The translations under genes were made by a program, and so were the position numbers. The notes beneath the pieces were generated by a model. The model made no database searches and was not told the DNA's origin. It was given only the letters and a program-made list of their open reading frames with translations. Of a stretch of 64,000 nucleotides of DNA, positions 9,985 to 19,998 are shown one piece after another; position 1 is the first letter of the stretch, and each line of letters opens with the position of its first letter. This DNA is from Borreliella bissettiae DN127 (GTDB lineage Bacteria > Spirochaetota > Spirochaetia > Borreliales > Borreliaceae), in contig NC_015921.1 in NCBI RefSeq assembly GCF_000222305.1, positions 620,001 to 684,000 on the forward strand, written 5' to 3'.

Positions 9985-11964
9985 TTGTCTAATGATGATT
10001 TTTTTAAAAATTCTCTCAATCAATTTCAATATGAAGCAGTTACTACTATTGAAGGGGCTCTTTTAATTATTGCTGGTGCTGGTAGTGGAAAAACAAGGGT
10101 TGTTACTCACAGAATAGCGTATTTACTTTTAAAAGGCATTGCTCAGAAGGAAATTTTAGCCTTGACTTTTACCAACAAGGCTGCTAATGAAATGAAAGAC
10201 AGAATTAAAAAAATTTTAAAAAGTCCTCTTAGCAATCTGATGGTTTCAACTTTTCATGCTTTTGGGCTTTTCTTTTTAAAAGAAAATTATAAATTGTTAG
10301 GATATAGAAAAAACTTCAGCATTTACGATGAAAATGATAGAATCTCTCTTCTTAAAGAGATTTTGCTTGATGAAGGTCTTTTTAATAAAAAAGTTTCTTT
10401 TAATTCACTTAGTAATGTTATTTCGCTTTTAAAAAACGGTATTCTTACCCTTAATGATTTAAAGGAAGAAGATATAAACATTTTCAAGCTTTATGAAGAG
10501 CGATTAAGGCTTTATAATTCTTTTGATTTTGACGATTTGATTTTAAAACCAAAAGAATTATTAAGTAGTAATTCTGATATTAGAAATAAATATTCTAAAA
10601 GATATAAATATGTTTTGATTGACGAGTTTCAAGATACTTCTTTGATTCAATATAATTTTATTCGTCTTTTAATAAATCATAATAATTTGTGTTGTGTTGG
10701 GGATGATGATCAATCGATATATTCTTGGCGTGGGGCTAATTATAACAATATGTTGCAATTTGAAAAAGATTACAATGTTAAAGAAATAAAGCTTGAACAA
10801 AACTATCGTTCTGCAAAAAATATTTTAGATGTTGCCAATTCTGTGATTTTAAATAATAAAAATAGAAAAGAAAAGACTTTGTGGTCTTCAAAGATGTGTA
10901 ACAAAGTTATAGATTTTTTCATATTTGAGGATGAAATTCAAGAATCTGAGTTTGTTGCGAGTCAAATCATACAGCTTTCAAGGCTGGAAGGTTTTAAGTC
11001 TAAAAAGATAGGGGTTCTTATGAGAACCAATGCTCTTTTTAAAAACGTTGAGATGATTTTTAGAAGACAAGGCATAAAATATAAAGTTTCGGGGGGAACA
11101 TCTTTTTTCCAGAGAAAAGAAATAAAAGATATTATTTCTTATTTAAATGTAATAATAAATCCTAAAAGTGATTATGATTTGCTTAGAATCATTAATGTTC
11201 CAAGAAGAGGGATTGGTAAGGAATATTTGAAAAAAATTAGAGATATAGCAGACAAGAAAGGTTGTTGCATTTATGAGGCTCTTTGTGACATTACTTTTTC
11301 TTTTACAAACATTTCTAGTTATGACAAAGCTTTAAATAAGCAAGTCATTGAAAGCATAGAAGATTTTGTATCTTTTATTGAAGAGTATCAATATAAATTT
11401 AGTATAACAAAAAATACTTATTCTAGTATAATCAAAGAAATGATAGAAAGCATTGAATATTGGGGATTTTTAGTTAATGAGAATCCCAATTCAATTAAAG
11501 TGGCTGAATATAAATATCAAAATATAGAAGGCTTTTTAAGCATAATTAAAAATTGGGAATCCAAACAACTTGGTGAATTGGGAGATTTAAGCAGTTTTTT
11601 AAATTACATAGTTCTTCAATCTAACGAAGCAAATGAGGAGTCTGAAAATATTAATATTAATTTAATGACAGTGCATTCTGCTAAAGGGTTAGAATTTGAT
11701 TATGTATTTTTTATTGCCGTTGAAGACAATATTATTCCTCATCATAGAATCATTGAAGATAGTGAGTTTGACCTGGAAGAAGAGAGACGAGTTTTTTATG
11801 TTGCATTAACTCGTGCAAAAGATTCTCTTGTTATTACCATGGCTAATAAGCGGAAAAAAGATAGGCAAATTTTTGATCAGGTGCCCTCAAGATTTATTTC
11901 AGAAATTCCTAAAGAATTTTTAAATTTTAATTATTATGCAGATTTTGTTGAAAAGCTTAACTAG
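9985..11964 (+). CDS. UvrD/Rep/PcrA-type superfamily 1A DNA helicase
   Basis: 659 residues, closer in length to Rep than to UvrD. Q motif LNQFQYEAV at 11-19, Walker A GAGSGKT at 31-37, Walker B/motif II DEFQD at 213-217, motif III DQSIYSWRGA, and motif VI VALTRAKD from 606 with Arg610. It should translocate 3'-5' on single-stranded DNA in repair or replication restart. The start is TTG at 9985, just 2 nt after the cheD stop, because no ATG or GTG lies nearby and the Q motif needs this N-terminus. Whether it acts as Rep, PcrA or UvrD cannot be told from sequence alone. Confidence 0.93.
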   Translation: MSNDDFFKNSLNQFQYEAVTTIEGALLIIAGAGSGKTRVVTHRIAYLLLKGIAQKEILALTFTNKAANEMKDRIKKILKSPLSNLMVSTFHAFGLFFLKENYKLLGYRKNFSIYDENDRISLLKEILLDEGLFNKKVSFNSLSNVISLLKNGILTLNDLKEEDINIFKLYEERLRLYNSFDFDDLILKPKELLSSNSDIRNKYSKRYKYVLIDEFQDTSLIQYNFIRLLINHNNLCCVGDDDQSIYSWRGANYNNMLQFEKDYNVKEIKLEQNYRSAKNILDVANSVILNNKNRKEKTLWSSKMCNKVIDFFIFEDEIQESEFVASQIIQLSRLEGFKSKKIGVLMRTNALFKNVEMIFRRQGIKYKVSGGTSFFQRKEIKDIISYLNVIINPKSDYDLLRIINVPRRGIGKEYLKKIRDIADKKGCCIYEALCDITFSFTNISSYDKALNKQVIESIEDFVSFIEEYQYKFSITKNTYSSIIKEMIESIEYWGFLVNENPNSIKVAEYKYQNIEGFLSIIKNWESKQLGELGDLSSFLNYIVLQSNEANEESENININLMTVHSAKGLEFDYVFFIAVEDNIIPHHRIIEDSEFDLEEERRVFYVALTRAKDSLVITMANKRKKDRQIFDQVPSRFISEIPKEFLNFNYYADFVEKLN

Positions 11965-11969
11965 CATTA

Positions 11970-11992
11970 TTAAATTCATTGAATGAATTTAA
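11970..11992 (+). terminator. Weak hairpin after the helicase gene
   Basis: Inverted repeat 11970-11980 with 11982-11992, which in practice is a 9-bp stem with a 5-nt loop, 5 nt after the helicase stop. It is very AT-rich with only a short A/T tail, so termination here is uncertain. Confidence 0.4.
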
Positions 11993-12076
11993 AGATTAAT
12001 TTAGTATATTATATGATTAATTATGAATTAAATCTAAGTATATTTATGGATTTAATATAATCAAAGGAAAGTTATT

Positions 12077-13507
12077 ATGAGCATTGTAATTGATTTTTTT
12101 AAAGAGATCTCAAAAATTCCAAGATGTTCAAAAAATGTTAAAGGAATTATTAATTTTATTAAGCAGAGGGCCAAAAAATTTGGTTACCCTTTTAAGGAAG
12201 ACAGTGTTGGGAATATTGTGGTGCAGATAAAGTCAAATAATAAAATTGATATGCCTCCTGTTATTTTACAATCTCATGTTGATATGGTTTGTGAAAAAAA
12301 TGAATCCAGTTTGCATGATTTTGAAACAGACCCAATTGAAATTGTTGAAGAGGATGGATATCTTAAGGGAGTAGGGACTACTCTTGGAGCTGATAATGGG
12401 ATTGGAGTAGCTATGATGCTGGGGATTATGAGTGAAGCCAATAGTTTTCCTCATCCCGATTTGGAACTTCTATTTACGGTTGATGAAGAAATAGGTTTAA
12501 TAGGTGCTCTTGGTCTTGATCCTAATTTATGTAGTGGTAAAAGCCTTATTAATCTTGATGGAGAGGAAGAAGGTTATTTTTTAGTTGGTTGTGCGGGATC
12601 AAGATTTATTGAGATTGTTTTTTCTCCTAAGTATAGCCTTGTAACGAAAAAAACAAAGGTAGAGATTTTGTTTAAAGGGCTTAAAGGTGGCCATTCTGGA
12701 GCAGATATTCATTTAGATTTGGCAAATTCTTTAAAATTAATGTTTTTTGCTCTTTTTGAAATTAAAGCAAATATTAATTTTGAAATCGAAGGTATTTTTG
12801 GTGGAAACAGTAGTAATGCAATTCCAAATGAAGCCAAGGCTTTAATCTTTATAGATGATATTGATTATGATTTATTAAATAAAGAGCTTAAACTTTTCGT
12901 ACTTAAAGTTAAAAGTGTATATTCTCTTGAAGATGAATTTGATATTATTGTTAATAAAAGAGAATTTTCATCAGTTAAAGTTCTTGATGAAGATAGTAAA
13001 AATAAGTTTTTGAATATGGGAATGGGATTTTTACATGGAGTTCAAAAAGTAGAAAATTATGAAAATAAGCTTATAAAAACCTCTTTAAATTTTTCAAGTC
13101 TTTTAAAAATGCAAGACGATTATATTTTTACTTTTTTAATAAGATCTTTGTTAGATTCAGACAAAGATTATGTTTGCAATCATTTACAATCAATAAGTGA
13201 TTTATCAGGATCTAATTTGCGTGTAATTTATGACGATCCTTCTTGGAAGCCCGATAAGAATAGCAATCTTTTAAAGCATCTTCAAGACGTATACAAAGAG
13301 ATGTATCTTGAATCTGCTAATGTTTCCTTAATACATGCAGGGCTTGAAACAGGCATAATATCTTCTAGGTTGGGGGGTATAGAATCTGTTACTCTTGGAC
13401 CTTGGATTAAATGGCCTCATACTACTAGAGAAAGAGTGAATATTTCTTCAACCATTAGAGTTTATGATTTTTTGAAAAAAAGCTTAGAAAGATTTCAAAA
13501 ATTTTAG
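12077..13507 (+). CDS. pepD: Aminoacyl-histidine dipeptidase (M20C, PepD-like)
   Basis: 476-residue cytoplasmic zinc dipeptidase of the M20C family, cleaving Xaa-His and other dipeptides imported by the cell. Metal-site motifs are in order: His67 and Asp69 in QSHVDMV, Asp106 in LGADNGIG, the Glu pair 137-138 in TVDEEIG, and HAGLETG near the C-terminus. AAAGGAAAG lies just upstream of ATG 12077. It stands alone between the helicase gene and the tRNA cluster. In a peptide-dependent organism it supplies free amino acids (inference). Confidence 0.95.
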   Translation: MSIVIDFFKEISKIPRCSKNVKGIINFIKQRAKKFGYPFKEDSVGNIVVQIKSNNKIDMPPVILQSHVDMVCEKNESSLHDFETDPIEIVEEDGYLKGVGTTLGADNGIGVAMMLGIMSEANSFPHPDLELLFTVDEEIGLIGALGLDPNLCSGKSLINLDGEEEGYFLVGCAGSRFIEIVFSPKYSLVTKKTKVEILFKGLKGGHSGADIHLDLANSLKLMFFALFEIKANINFEIEGIFGGNSSNAIPNEAKALIFIDDIDYDLLNKELKLFVLKVKSVYSLEDEFDIIVNKREFSSVKVLDEDSKNKFLNMGMGFLHGVQKVENYENKLIKTSLNFSSLLKMQDDYIFTFLIRSLLDSDKDYVCNHLQSISDLSGSNLRVIYDDPSWKPDKNSNLLKHLQDVYKEMYLESANVSLIHAGLETGIISSRLGGIESVTLGPWIKWPHTTRERVNISSTIRVYDFLKKSLERFQKF

Positions 13508-13580
13508 TTTTAGAAAATTTAGTGTTTTATTATAAATTTTTTAATAAAAGACCTATGGTTTTTATTATTTTTATTTTTTG

Positions 13581-13608
13581 TTGACTTAAATATTAAATAT
13601 TTTATAAA
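13581..13608 (+). promoter_or_regulatory. Promoter for tRNA-His/tRNA-Arg
   Basis: -35 TTGACT at 13581-13586 and -10 TATAAA at 13603-13608 with a 16-nt spacer. The -10 ends 30 nt before the tRNA-His gene. Good match to the housekeeping sigma consensus. Confidence 0.65.
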
Positions 13609-13638
13609 ATATTATAATAATCATAGTCACTAGTTATT

Positions 13639-13712
13639 GGTGGTTGTAGCTCAGTTGGTAGAGCGTCGGGTTGTGGTTCCGAATGTCGCGGGTTCAAGCC
13701 CCGTCAATCACC
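13639..13712 (+). tRNA. tRNA-His (GTG)
   Basis: Cloverleaf with anticodon loop TTGTGGT and stem TCGGG/TCCGA. An eight-pair acceptor includes the extra G(-1) opposite C73, the identity mark of tRNA-His. The 3' CCA is not encoded (CCT follows). First of four clustered tRNAs. Confidence 0.97.
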
Positions 13713-13736
13713 CTTTAATCATTTTTATTTTCAACT

Positions 13737-13810
13737 GCATTCATAGCTCAACTGGATAGAGCGGCGGACTTCGAATCCGAAGGTTGCAGGTTCGACTCCT
13801 GCTGAGTGCG
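13737..13810 (+). tRNA. tRNA-Arg (TCG)
   Basis: Acceptor GCATTCA/TGAGTGC, anticodon loop CTTCGAA giving anticodon TCG, and T-loop GGTTCGACTCC. The outermost anticodon-stem pair is G-A instead of Watson-Crick. It lies 24 nt after tRNA-His with no promoter between, so the two are probably one transcript. CCA is not encoded. Confidence 0.95.
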
Positions 13811-13842
13811 AAATTATTATTTACTTAGTAGATTGAGCATAC

Positions 13843-13871
13843 TTGCAAAAGCTTTTAAGTTTTTGTATACT
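13843..13871 (+). promoter_or_regulatory. Promoter for tRNA-Leu/tRNA-Gly
   Basis: -35 TTGCAA at 13843-13848, 17-nt spacer, -10 TATACT at 13866-13871, and tRNA-Leu begins 18 nt later. A second promoter inside the cluster separates the Leu-Gly pair from His-Arg. Confidence 0.65.
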
Positions 13872-13889
13872 AGTTTGAGTATGAAGTAT

Positions 13890-13970
13890 GCAGGAGTGGT
13901 GGAATTGGCAGACACGCTAGACTTAGGATCTAGTGCCTTTGGCGTGTGGGTTCGACTCCCACCTTCTGTA
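13890..13970 (+). tRNA. tRNA-Leu (TAG)
   Basis: Class II tRNA with a long variable arm, anticodon loop CTTAGGA (anticodon TAG), acceptor GCAGGAG/CTTCTGT with a G1-T72 wobble pair, and A73 as expected for leucine identity. CCA is not encoded. Confidence 0.96.
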
Positions 13971-13975
13971 AAATT

Positions 13976-14047
13976 GCGAAAGTAACTCAGGGGTAGAGTG
14001 TCACCTTGCCAAGGTGGAAGTCGCGGGTTCAAATCCCGTCTTTCGCT
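13976..14047 (+). tRNA. tRNA-Gly (GCC)
   Basis: Acceptor GCGAAAG/CTTTCGC, anticodon loop TTGCCAA (anticodon GCC), discriminator T73. Only 5 nt after tRNA-Leu, so the two must be processed from one transcript. Confidence 0.97.
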
Positions 14048-14087
14048 TTTTAATAATTATCAATAAGGTTTAATTGGGGCATTAGCA

Positions 14088-15452
14088 GTGATTTTGAGTA
14101 AAGATATTAAGCTTCTTCCAGGTTCAAAAGTTGAGGTTGTCATTAAAGTTTCAAAAAGTGTTGTTCAGGAAAAATATAATTCATTATTGCAAGATTATTC
14201 TTCCCGACTTAAGATTCAAGGTTTTAGAATTGGAAAAGTTCCCATTAATATTATTGAAAATAAATATTCTGAGGGGCTAAGAGCTACTGTTTTAGAAGAA
14301 GTGATTAACAATTCTCTTAAAGAATTTTTCAAAGAAGAAACAAAAATGCCTTTAAGCTATGCTACTCCTACTATAAAGGAAAAAAATTTAAGATTAAATC
14401 TTGATAAAGATTTTGAATTTACTTTTGTATATGAAACTTATCCTAAATTTAAAATTCCAAGTTTTGATGCGATTGATGTTAAAGTGGAAGTTCCAGAAGT
14501 TTTTATTGATGATTCTGATATTGATGATGAGATTAAGAATCTTCAAATAGAAAATGCAATTATCATTGAAGATGAGCAAGGCGTTGTCAAGAAAGATAGC
14601 ATTGTTAAAGTAGATTTTGTTGAGCTTGATGGCCTTTTAAATGAGATAGTATCAACAAAAAGACAAGACTTTGTTTTTACGGTTGGAAAATCTGAGACCT
14701 ATTATGATTTTGACAAAGATGTAATTGGTATGAGCATAAATGAAGAGAGAGTTATAGAAAAGTCTTATATTGCAGATTACAAATTTGAAGAACTTGCAGG
14801 TTCTTTAAGAAAATTGAAGATTAAGATTAAGAGCATTAAAAAAAGAGATCTCCCTTTAATAGATGATGAATTTGCACAGGATATTAGTGATAAATATAAT
14901 ACACTAGATGATCTTAAAAATTTTATAAGATCTAGTCTTTTAAACATTGTTGAAGAAAAAAAAGAAACTTTAAAGCTAAATAAATTTTTTTCTGCTGTTT
15001 CTGAAAAATTAGAAATAGATATTCCGAATTCAATGATTGAGGCTGAAATTGAAATTGCCTTTAGGGATTCCAAAAGGCAAAATAAAAATAATATGAGCCT
15101 TGAAGACTTTAAAAGTATGTTCTATTCTTCAGGATATGTTGGTAGTGATAATTTAAAAGATGAGATTCTTAGAAATTTGAAATCTAAGTTGATAATTCAG
15201 AAAATGGTAGATTTAGATCCAATTAAAGTTACTGAGAGCGATGTTGAGGATGAAATGGTCAGACAGTCTGAGAATTTAGACGTAAGTTATGAGGAGATTA
15301 AAAAATTTTATGAAGATCAAAATCTGATTTCTTATTTAAAGGATGATATCAAAAGGAAAAGAGCTAAGAAAAAAATTTTGGAAAATCTTAAAGAGGTAAG
15401 GGGCAGAAAAATTTCTTTTAAAGATTTTGTTAATTATAAAATTTGTGAGTAA
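14088..15452 (+). CDS. tig: Trigger factor, ribosome-bound chaperone and prolyl isomerase
   Basis: 454 residues, the usual trigger-factor length. The ribosome-docking signature GFRIGKVP is at 45-52, followed by the FKBP-like prolyl isomerase region (about 150-240) and the helical chaperone arms. It folds nascent chains at the exit tunnel. The start is GTG at 14088 with a weak GGGG upstream, and TTG at 14094 is an alternative two codons later. It heads a quality-control run with clpP (5 nt after its stop), clpX and lon. Confidence 0.97.
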   Translation: MILSKDIKLLPGSKVEVVIKVSKSVVQEKYNSLLQDYSSRLKIQGFRIGKVPINIIENKYSEGLRATVLEEVINNSLKEFFKEETKMPLSYATPTIKEKNLRLNLDKDFEFTFVYETYPKFKIPSFDAIDVKVEVPEVFIDDSDIDDEIKNLQIENAIIIEDEQGVVKKDSIVKVDFVELDGLLNEIVSTKRQDFVFTVGKSETYYDFDKDVIGMSINEERVIEKSYIADYKFEELAGSLRKLKIKIKSIKKRDLPLIDDEFAQDISDKYNTLDDLKNFIRSSLLNIVEEKKETLKLNKFFSAVSEKLEIDIPNSMIEAEIEIAFRDSKRQNKNNMSLEDFKSMFYSSGYVGSDNLKDEILRNLKSKLIIQKMVDLDPIKVTESDVEDEMVRQSENLDVSYEEIKKFYEDQNLISYLKDDIKRKRAKKKILENLKEVRGRKISFKDFVNYKICE

Positions 15453-15457
15453 AAAAA

Positions 15458-16051
15458 ATGGAGTTTATGCATAATTTAATACCCACTGTAATAGAGAGTA
15501 CGGGAAATTATGAGAGGGTATTTGATATATATTCAAGATTGCTTAGAGAGCGTATAATATTTTTGAGTGGTGAGATTAATGATCCCAAGGCAGATATTGT
15601 TATTGCTCAACTTTTGTTTTTAGAATCAGAAGATTCAAACAAAGACATTTATCTTTATTTGAATTCTCCAGGAGGAAGTATTACTGCAGGTCTTGCGATT
15701 TATGATACTATGCAATATATAAAGCCTGATGTAAGGACAATTTGTATTGGGCAAGCTGCTTCAATGGGAGCTTTTTTGCTTGCTGGTGGTGCTAAGGGTA
15801 AAAGAGAATCTTTAGCTTATTCTAGAATAATGATTCACCAGCCTTGGGGTGGAATAAGTGGTCAGGCTAGTGATATTAATATACAGGCTAATGAAATTTT
15901 AAGACTTAAAAAATTAATAATAGATATTATGTCTAATCAGATAGGTGTTGATAAGGAAAAACTGGCCCTTGATATGGAAAGAGATTATTTTATGACGTCA
16001 AGCGATGCTCTTAAATATGGTCTTATAGATAGTATCTTAGCAAGGGAGTAG
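15458..16051 (+). CDS. clpP: ATP-dependent Clp protease proteolytic subunit
   Basis: 197-residue serine protease subunit that assembles as a double heptamer and degrades proteins delivered by ClpX or ClpA/C. Catalytic triad: Ser102 in [11 protein letters not shown], His127 in [10 protein letters not shown] and Asp176 in ERDYF. ATG 15458 is used, and ATG 15467 would remove only three residues. It lies between tig and clpX on the same strand. Confidence 0.98.
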   Translation: MEFMHNLIPTVIESTGNYERVFDIYSRLLRERIIFLSGEINDPKADIVIAQLLFLESEDSNKDIYLYLNSPGGSITAGLAIYDTMQYIKPDVRTICIGQAASMGAFLLAGGAKGKRESLAYSRIMIHQPWGGISGQASDINIQANEILRLKKLIIDIMSNQIGVDKEKLALDMERDYFMTSSDALKYGLIDSILARE

Positions 16052-16074
16052 TTTTATTTTCGGTAAAAGTTTTT

Positions 16075-17367
16075 ATGGCAAGAGTAAAAGGTCAAAAAGT
16101 AAAAGAGTGTTCTTTTTGTGGACTTAGTGTCGCTGAGCTTGGCGGCAATGTTGTTATATCTAATGGAGTAGCGATTTGTCCGGAATGTTCTAAAATATGT
16201 CACAATCTTTTTAAAGAAAAGTTGTGTAAGCCGTTAGATTCAAAGTCCAACAGTTTGCCAACTCCCAAACAGCTTAAAGATCATTTAGACATGCATGTTA
16301 TTGGGCAAGAAGATGCAAAAAAAGTCTTATCCGTGGCTGTTTATAATCATTATAAGAGAATATTGAAAAATAATAAATATGATGATGGTATTGAGATTGA
16401 AAAATCTAACATACTTTTGGTTGGTCCTACGGGCAGCGGTAAAACTTTGCTTGCAAAAACGCTGGCTGCAGAGATGAATGTACCATTTGCAATAGCAGAT
16501 GCTACAACTTTAACGGAAGCCGGATATGTTGGTGAAGATGTAGAAAATATTTTGCTTAAATTGATACATGCTGCTCATGGGGATGTTAGCTTAGCTGAGA
16601 AAGGGATTATTTATATAGACGAGATAGATAAAATTGCTAAAAAAAATGAAAATGTCTCAATAACAAGAGATGTTTCTGGAGAAGGGGTTCAACAGGCTTT
16701 GTTAAAGATAATTGAAGGCACCATTGCCAATGTTCCCCCAAGAGGTGGTAGAAAGCATCCTTATGAGGATACTATTGAAATTAATACTCAAAATATACTC
16801 TTTATATGTGGTGGTGCTTTTGTTGGGCTTGAAAATATTGTTAAGAACCGAATAAATAAAAGTTCTATTGGGTTTTCAGCAATTGAAAAAAAGAATATAA
16901 GAGAAGATACTTCATTAAAGTATTTGGAAATGGAAGATTTGATTAAATTTGGCTTAATACCAGAGTTTGTTGGCAGACTTCCTGTGCATTCGTATCTTGA
17001 AAAGTTAAATAAAGAAGATTTGTTGAGAATATTGGTTGATCCCCAAAATTCTATTGTTAAGCAGTATTATCATATGTTTAAAATGGACAATGTTGAATTG
17101 GTATTTGAAAAAGATGCTTTAGAATCAATTGTAGATGAAGCCATTTTAAAAAATACTGGAGCAAGAGGTCTTAGATCTATTTTAGAGGGTCTTCTTAAAG
17201 ATGTTATGTTTGAGGTTCCTTCGATTAGTAAGGCTAAGAAGGTTGTTGTTACAAAAGAATCTGTTTTAAATGCAGATGTTAATCCATTAATTTTGGTGGG
17301 AAATGCAATTAAAAAACCTTGGGCAAAAGAGTTATATGAAATCAATCTTAAATATGATAAAAAATAA
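16075..17367 (+). CDS. clpX: ClpX, AAA+ unfoldase of ClpXP
   Basis: 430 residues. The N-terminal zinc-binding domain has Cys12, Cys15, Cys35 and Cys38, and dimerises and binds adaptors. The AAA+ domain has Walker A GPTGSGKT at 117-124 and Walker B IIYIDEID. The sensor region follows, with GARGLRS in the C-terminal small domain. It unfolds tagged substrates and feeds them to ClpP. Its last codons overlap the start region of lon in another frame. Confidence 0.98.
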   Translation: MARVKGQKVKECSFCGLSVAELGGNVVISNGVAICPECSKICHNLFKEKLCKPLDSKSNSLPTPKQLKDHLDMHVIGQEDAKKVLSVAVYNHYKRILKNNKYDDGIEIEKSNILLVGPTGSGKTLLAKTLAAEMNVPFAIADATTLTEAGYVGEDVENILLKLIHAAHGDVSLAEKGIIYIDEIDKIAKKNENVSITRDVSGEGVQQALLKIIEGTIANVPPRGGRKHPYEDTIEINTQNILFICGGAFVGLENIVKNRINKSSIGFSAIEKKNIREDTSLKYLEMEDLIKFGLIPEFVGRLPVHSYLEKLNKEDLLRILVDPQNSIVKQYYHMFKMDNVELVFEKDALESIVDEAILKNTGARGLRSILEGLLKDVMFEVPSISKAKKVVVTKESVLNADVNPLILVGNAIKKPWAKELYEINLKYDKK

Positions 17368-19744
17368 AAAAGAAGATCTTCCGATTGTTATTTTAAAAGA
17401 AAATGTTCTTTTCCCCAATATGACATTGTGGGTAACTTTTGATAATGAATATGTAATTAATTCCATAGCGCAATCCATGTTAGAGGAAAGATTGATTTTA
17501 TTTGCTTATCCAAATGAGTCTAATTATGATGAATCTGATAAGGGAGGAGTTAAAAACTTATGCTCTGTGGGCACTTATTCTAAACTTATCCAAGTTATAA
17601 AGGTCAGCAAAGACGTAGTAAAAGTTTTGGTTGAGTGTCAAAGTAGGGTTCTTATAGGCAGTGTTTCAAAAAAAAATGATTATTTGAGAGCCAAAGTTAC
17701 TTTTGTGCCTGATGCTGGTGGATTAAATAGAGAACTTTTTACCTACTCTAAATTTTTAAAAGAAACTTATGAAACTTACAGAAATTCCCTATCTTTAAAA
17801 TCTTATGATACTGACAATGAGCCAATTAATTATTTTGAGAATCCAAGCAAACTTGTCGATATTATGGCTTCTAATTCAAACTTGGAAAATAGCATAAAAT
17901 TAGAGCTTTTGCAAGAGCTAAATGTTAAAACCAGAATAGAAAAGTTAATTGTTAATTTGAACATTGAAATTGACCTTTTAGATCTTAAAAAAGATATTAA
18001 TTCTAAAGTTAGAGCCAAGTTGGATAAGGGACAAAGGGATTATTTTCTTTCTGAACAAGTTAAAGAGATACAAAAAAGATTAGGCAAAGATGAAAACGAT
18101 TATATTGACAGATTAAATTCTAAAGACATTCCAGAAGATGTTAAATCTAAGATTGAAAAAGAAATTTCTAGATTGTCTAAAATGCAGATGAATTCTCCTG
18201 ATGCTAATATTATTAGAAGTTATATAGAATTAATATTAGATCTTCCGTGGAATGAAAATACTGTTATGAAAAATCATTTAAGCGAGATTGAGTTTATCTT
18301 AAGAAATTCTCATTATGGTATGGATGAAGCAAAAGAAAAGATAATAAATTTTTTAGCTGTTTATCAAATTAATTCTAAGGTTAAAGCCCCTATTTTATGT
18401 CTTGTAGGGCCTCCTGGTATTGGCAAAACATCTCTTGTGGAATCTGTTGCAAGATCACTGTCTAGGGAATTTGTTAAAATATCTCTTGGTGGCTTAAGAG
18501 ATGAGGCAGAGATTAGGGGACACAGAAGAACTTATGTTGGCTCTCTTCCAGGTGTTTTTATTAGTGCAATGAAAAGAGCGGGTAAATCAAATCCCGTTAT
18601 TCTTCTTGATGAAATAGATAAAATTAATAGTAGCTATAAGGGAAATCCCGAATCTGCCCTTTTGGAAGTTTTAGATCCCGAGCAAAACTATAAATTTATA
18701 GACCATTATTTAGAAATTCCTTATGATCTTTCTAATGTTTTATTTGTTACAACAGCCAATTCCCTTAATGGCATGTCAAAGCCGCTTTTGGATAGAATGG
18801 AAATAATTAAAGTTGAGGGGTATTCTTATATTGAAAAATTAGAGATTGCTAAGATTTTTCTGATTCCAAGCATAATTAAAGAGAGTTTTTTAGACAAAGT
18901 TTATATAAGAATAGAAGATGATGTTATTTTTAATTTAATTAGAAACTATACTATGGAATCTGGTGTAAGGGGACTAAAGAGAGTTTTAACTAATTTGATT
19001 AGAAAACTTGTAAGGGAGTTGCTTTATAAGTATTCTAAAGATCAAATCATCAAAGGCAATTTTTATTCACCAAGTTCTTTGATACATGGAAATAATTCGC
19101 TTTTTACTCATGATCCTGATATTCCAGGTATTTATAAAATAATTAATATTAATAATTATTATAATTATGTTGATACTGAGTATAATTTGGATTTAATTAA
19201 GATTGATTCTTCAGGATTTGTTTATGGGCTTGCTTGGACAAATTATGGTGGTACAGTTCTTCCTGTTGAGGCAACTAAGTTTGAGAAAAAGGGAGACATT
19301 ATTCTAACAGGCAGTCTTGGTGCTATTATGAAAGAGAGTGCACAGCTTGCATATTCTATAGTTAAAACCTATTCTTCTAAGCTTAATTTTGATGTAAAGG
19401 AAAGTCCTGAAATTCATTTACATTTTCCAGAAGGAGCAACGCCAAAAGATGGGCCTTCTGCAGGTATTACCATTGCAACAGCAATTGCTTCAATACTCTC
19501 TGATAAGAAAGTTCCTTTGGATCTTGCAATGACTGGTGAGGTGACTTTAAAGGGCTTTGTTCTCCCTGTGGGTGGCATTAAAGAAAAGGTTTTAGCAGCC
19601 TATAGAAACGGCATAAGCAAGGTTATTTTGCCCAAAGACAATAAAAAAGATTATTCTAAGCTCCCAGAAGAAGTTAAGGACAATATAGATGTTAAGTTTG
19701 TTTCCAGTTTGGAAGAAGTTTTTGATTATTTAAATATTATTTAA
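17336..19744 (+). CDS. lon: ATP-dependent protease Lon (LonA type)
   Basis: Single-chain AAA+ protease, 802 residues from the chosen ATG 17336. N-terminal substrate-binding domain, Walker A GPPGIGKT at 358-365, Walker B VILLDEID, and the C-terminal Ser-Lys dyad Ser708 (PKDGPSAG) and Lys751 (IKEKVL). The dyad spacing of 43 equals that in E. coli Lon. All possible starts (17303, 17336, 17354) lie inside clpX, so the genes overlap by 14-65 nt. 17336 is preferred because AAGAG precedes it. It closes the tig-clpP-clpX-lon run. From memory, Borrelia has a second Lon elsewhere. Confidence 0.95.
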   Translation: MKSILNMIKNKKEDLPIVILKENVLFPNMTLWVTFDNEYVINSIAQSMLEERLILFAYPNESNYDESDKGGVKNLCSVGTYSKLIQVIKVSKDVVKVLVECQSRVLIGSVSKKNDYLRAKVTFVPDAGGLNRELFTYSKFLKETYETYRNSLSLKSYDTDNEPINYFENPSKLVDIMASNSNLENSIKLELLQELNVKTRIEKLIVNLNIEIDLLDLKKDINSKVRAKLDKGQRDYFLSEQVKEIQKRLGKDENDYIDRLNSKDIPEDVKSKIEKEISRLSKMQMNSPDANIIRSYIELILDLPWNENTVMKNHLSEIEFILRNSHYGMDEAKEKIINFLAVYQINSKVKAPILCLVGPPGIGKTSLVESVARSLSREFVKISLGGLRDEAEIRGHRRTYVGSLPGVFISAMKRAGKSNPVILLDEIDKINSSYKGNPESALLEVLDPEQNYKFIDHYLEIPYDLSNVLFVTTANSLNGMSKPLLDRMEIIKVEGYSYIEKLEIAKIFLIPSIIKESFLDKVYIRIEDDVIFNLIRNYTMESGVRGLKRVLTNLIRKLVRELLYKYSKDQIIKGNFYSPSSLIHGNNSLFTHDPDIPGIYKIININNYYNYVDTEYNLDLIKIDSSGFVYGLAWTNYGGTVLPVEATKFEKKGDIILTGSLGAIMKESAQLAYSIVKTYSSKLNFDVKESPEIHLHFPEGATPKDGPSAGITIATAIASILSDKKVPLDLAMTGEVTLKGFVLPVGGIKEKVLAAYRNGISKVILPKDNKKDYSKLPEEVKDNIDVKFVSSLEEVFDYLNII

Positions 19745-19783
19745 AAATTTACACATTTAAATTTATATTTTAGGAGTAGATAT

Positions 19784-19936
19784 ATGAAAGATGGAGTTAG
19801 AAAGCCTTCAGGCAACAGAGTGTCTTTTAATGCTCAGCCTAATGTTAAGGGCTTGAGAAAGAATAGTAGCTTTTCTTGTTTTGCTAAGAGTAATTTGGGA
19901 AAAAATTTTTCAAAGGGTAAAAAAAAGGGTAAATAA
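19784..19936 (+). CDS. Small basic protein of 50 residues, unknown function
   Basis: ATG 19784 follows an excellent SD, TAGGAG at 19771-19776. The protein is 50 residues, starts MKDGVRKPSGNR, is rich in Lys, Asn, Gly and Ser, has a single Cys (32), and ends in a run of Lys and Gly. It has no membrane segment and no family I recognise. The charge, size and position (after lon, across a terminator from rpsD) suggest an RNA- or ribosome-associated protein, which is inference only. It corresponds by position to B31 BB0614. A strong terminator follows directly. Confidence 0.8.
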   Translation: MKDGVRKPSGNRVSFNAQPNVKGLRKNSSFSCFAKSNLGKNFSKGKKKGK

Positions 19937-19967
19937 AAAAAGTGGCTGATTAAAGCCACTTTTTTTA
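19935..19967. terminator. Bidirectional terminator between the small basic gene and rpsD
   Basis: A perfect 13-bp stem (19935-19947 with 19955-19967 allowing for the flanking A/T run; core AGTGGCT/AGCCACT, loop GATTAA) with A- and T-runs on the two sides. It serves the convergent genes ending at 19936 and 19999. Confidence 0.9.
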
Positions 19968-19998
19968 TTCCTTTAATAATGCAGAAATAAAAGATATG

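Noticed and set aside
12056-12061. TATAAT just before the pepD SD
   Set aside because: Transcription would begin inside the SD; too close to serve as the pepD promoter.
13817-14032. Minus-strand ORF of 71 codons across tRNA-Leu and tRNA-Gly
   Set aside because: Its sequence is the complement of two structured tRNAs, it has no SD, and tRNA genes explain it fully.
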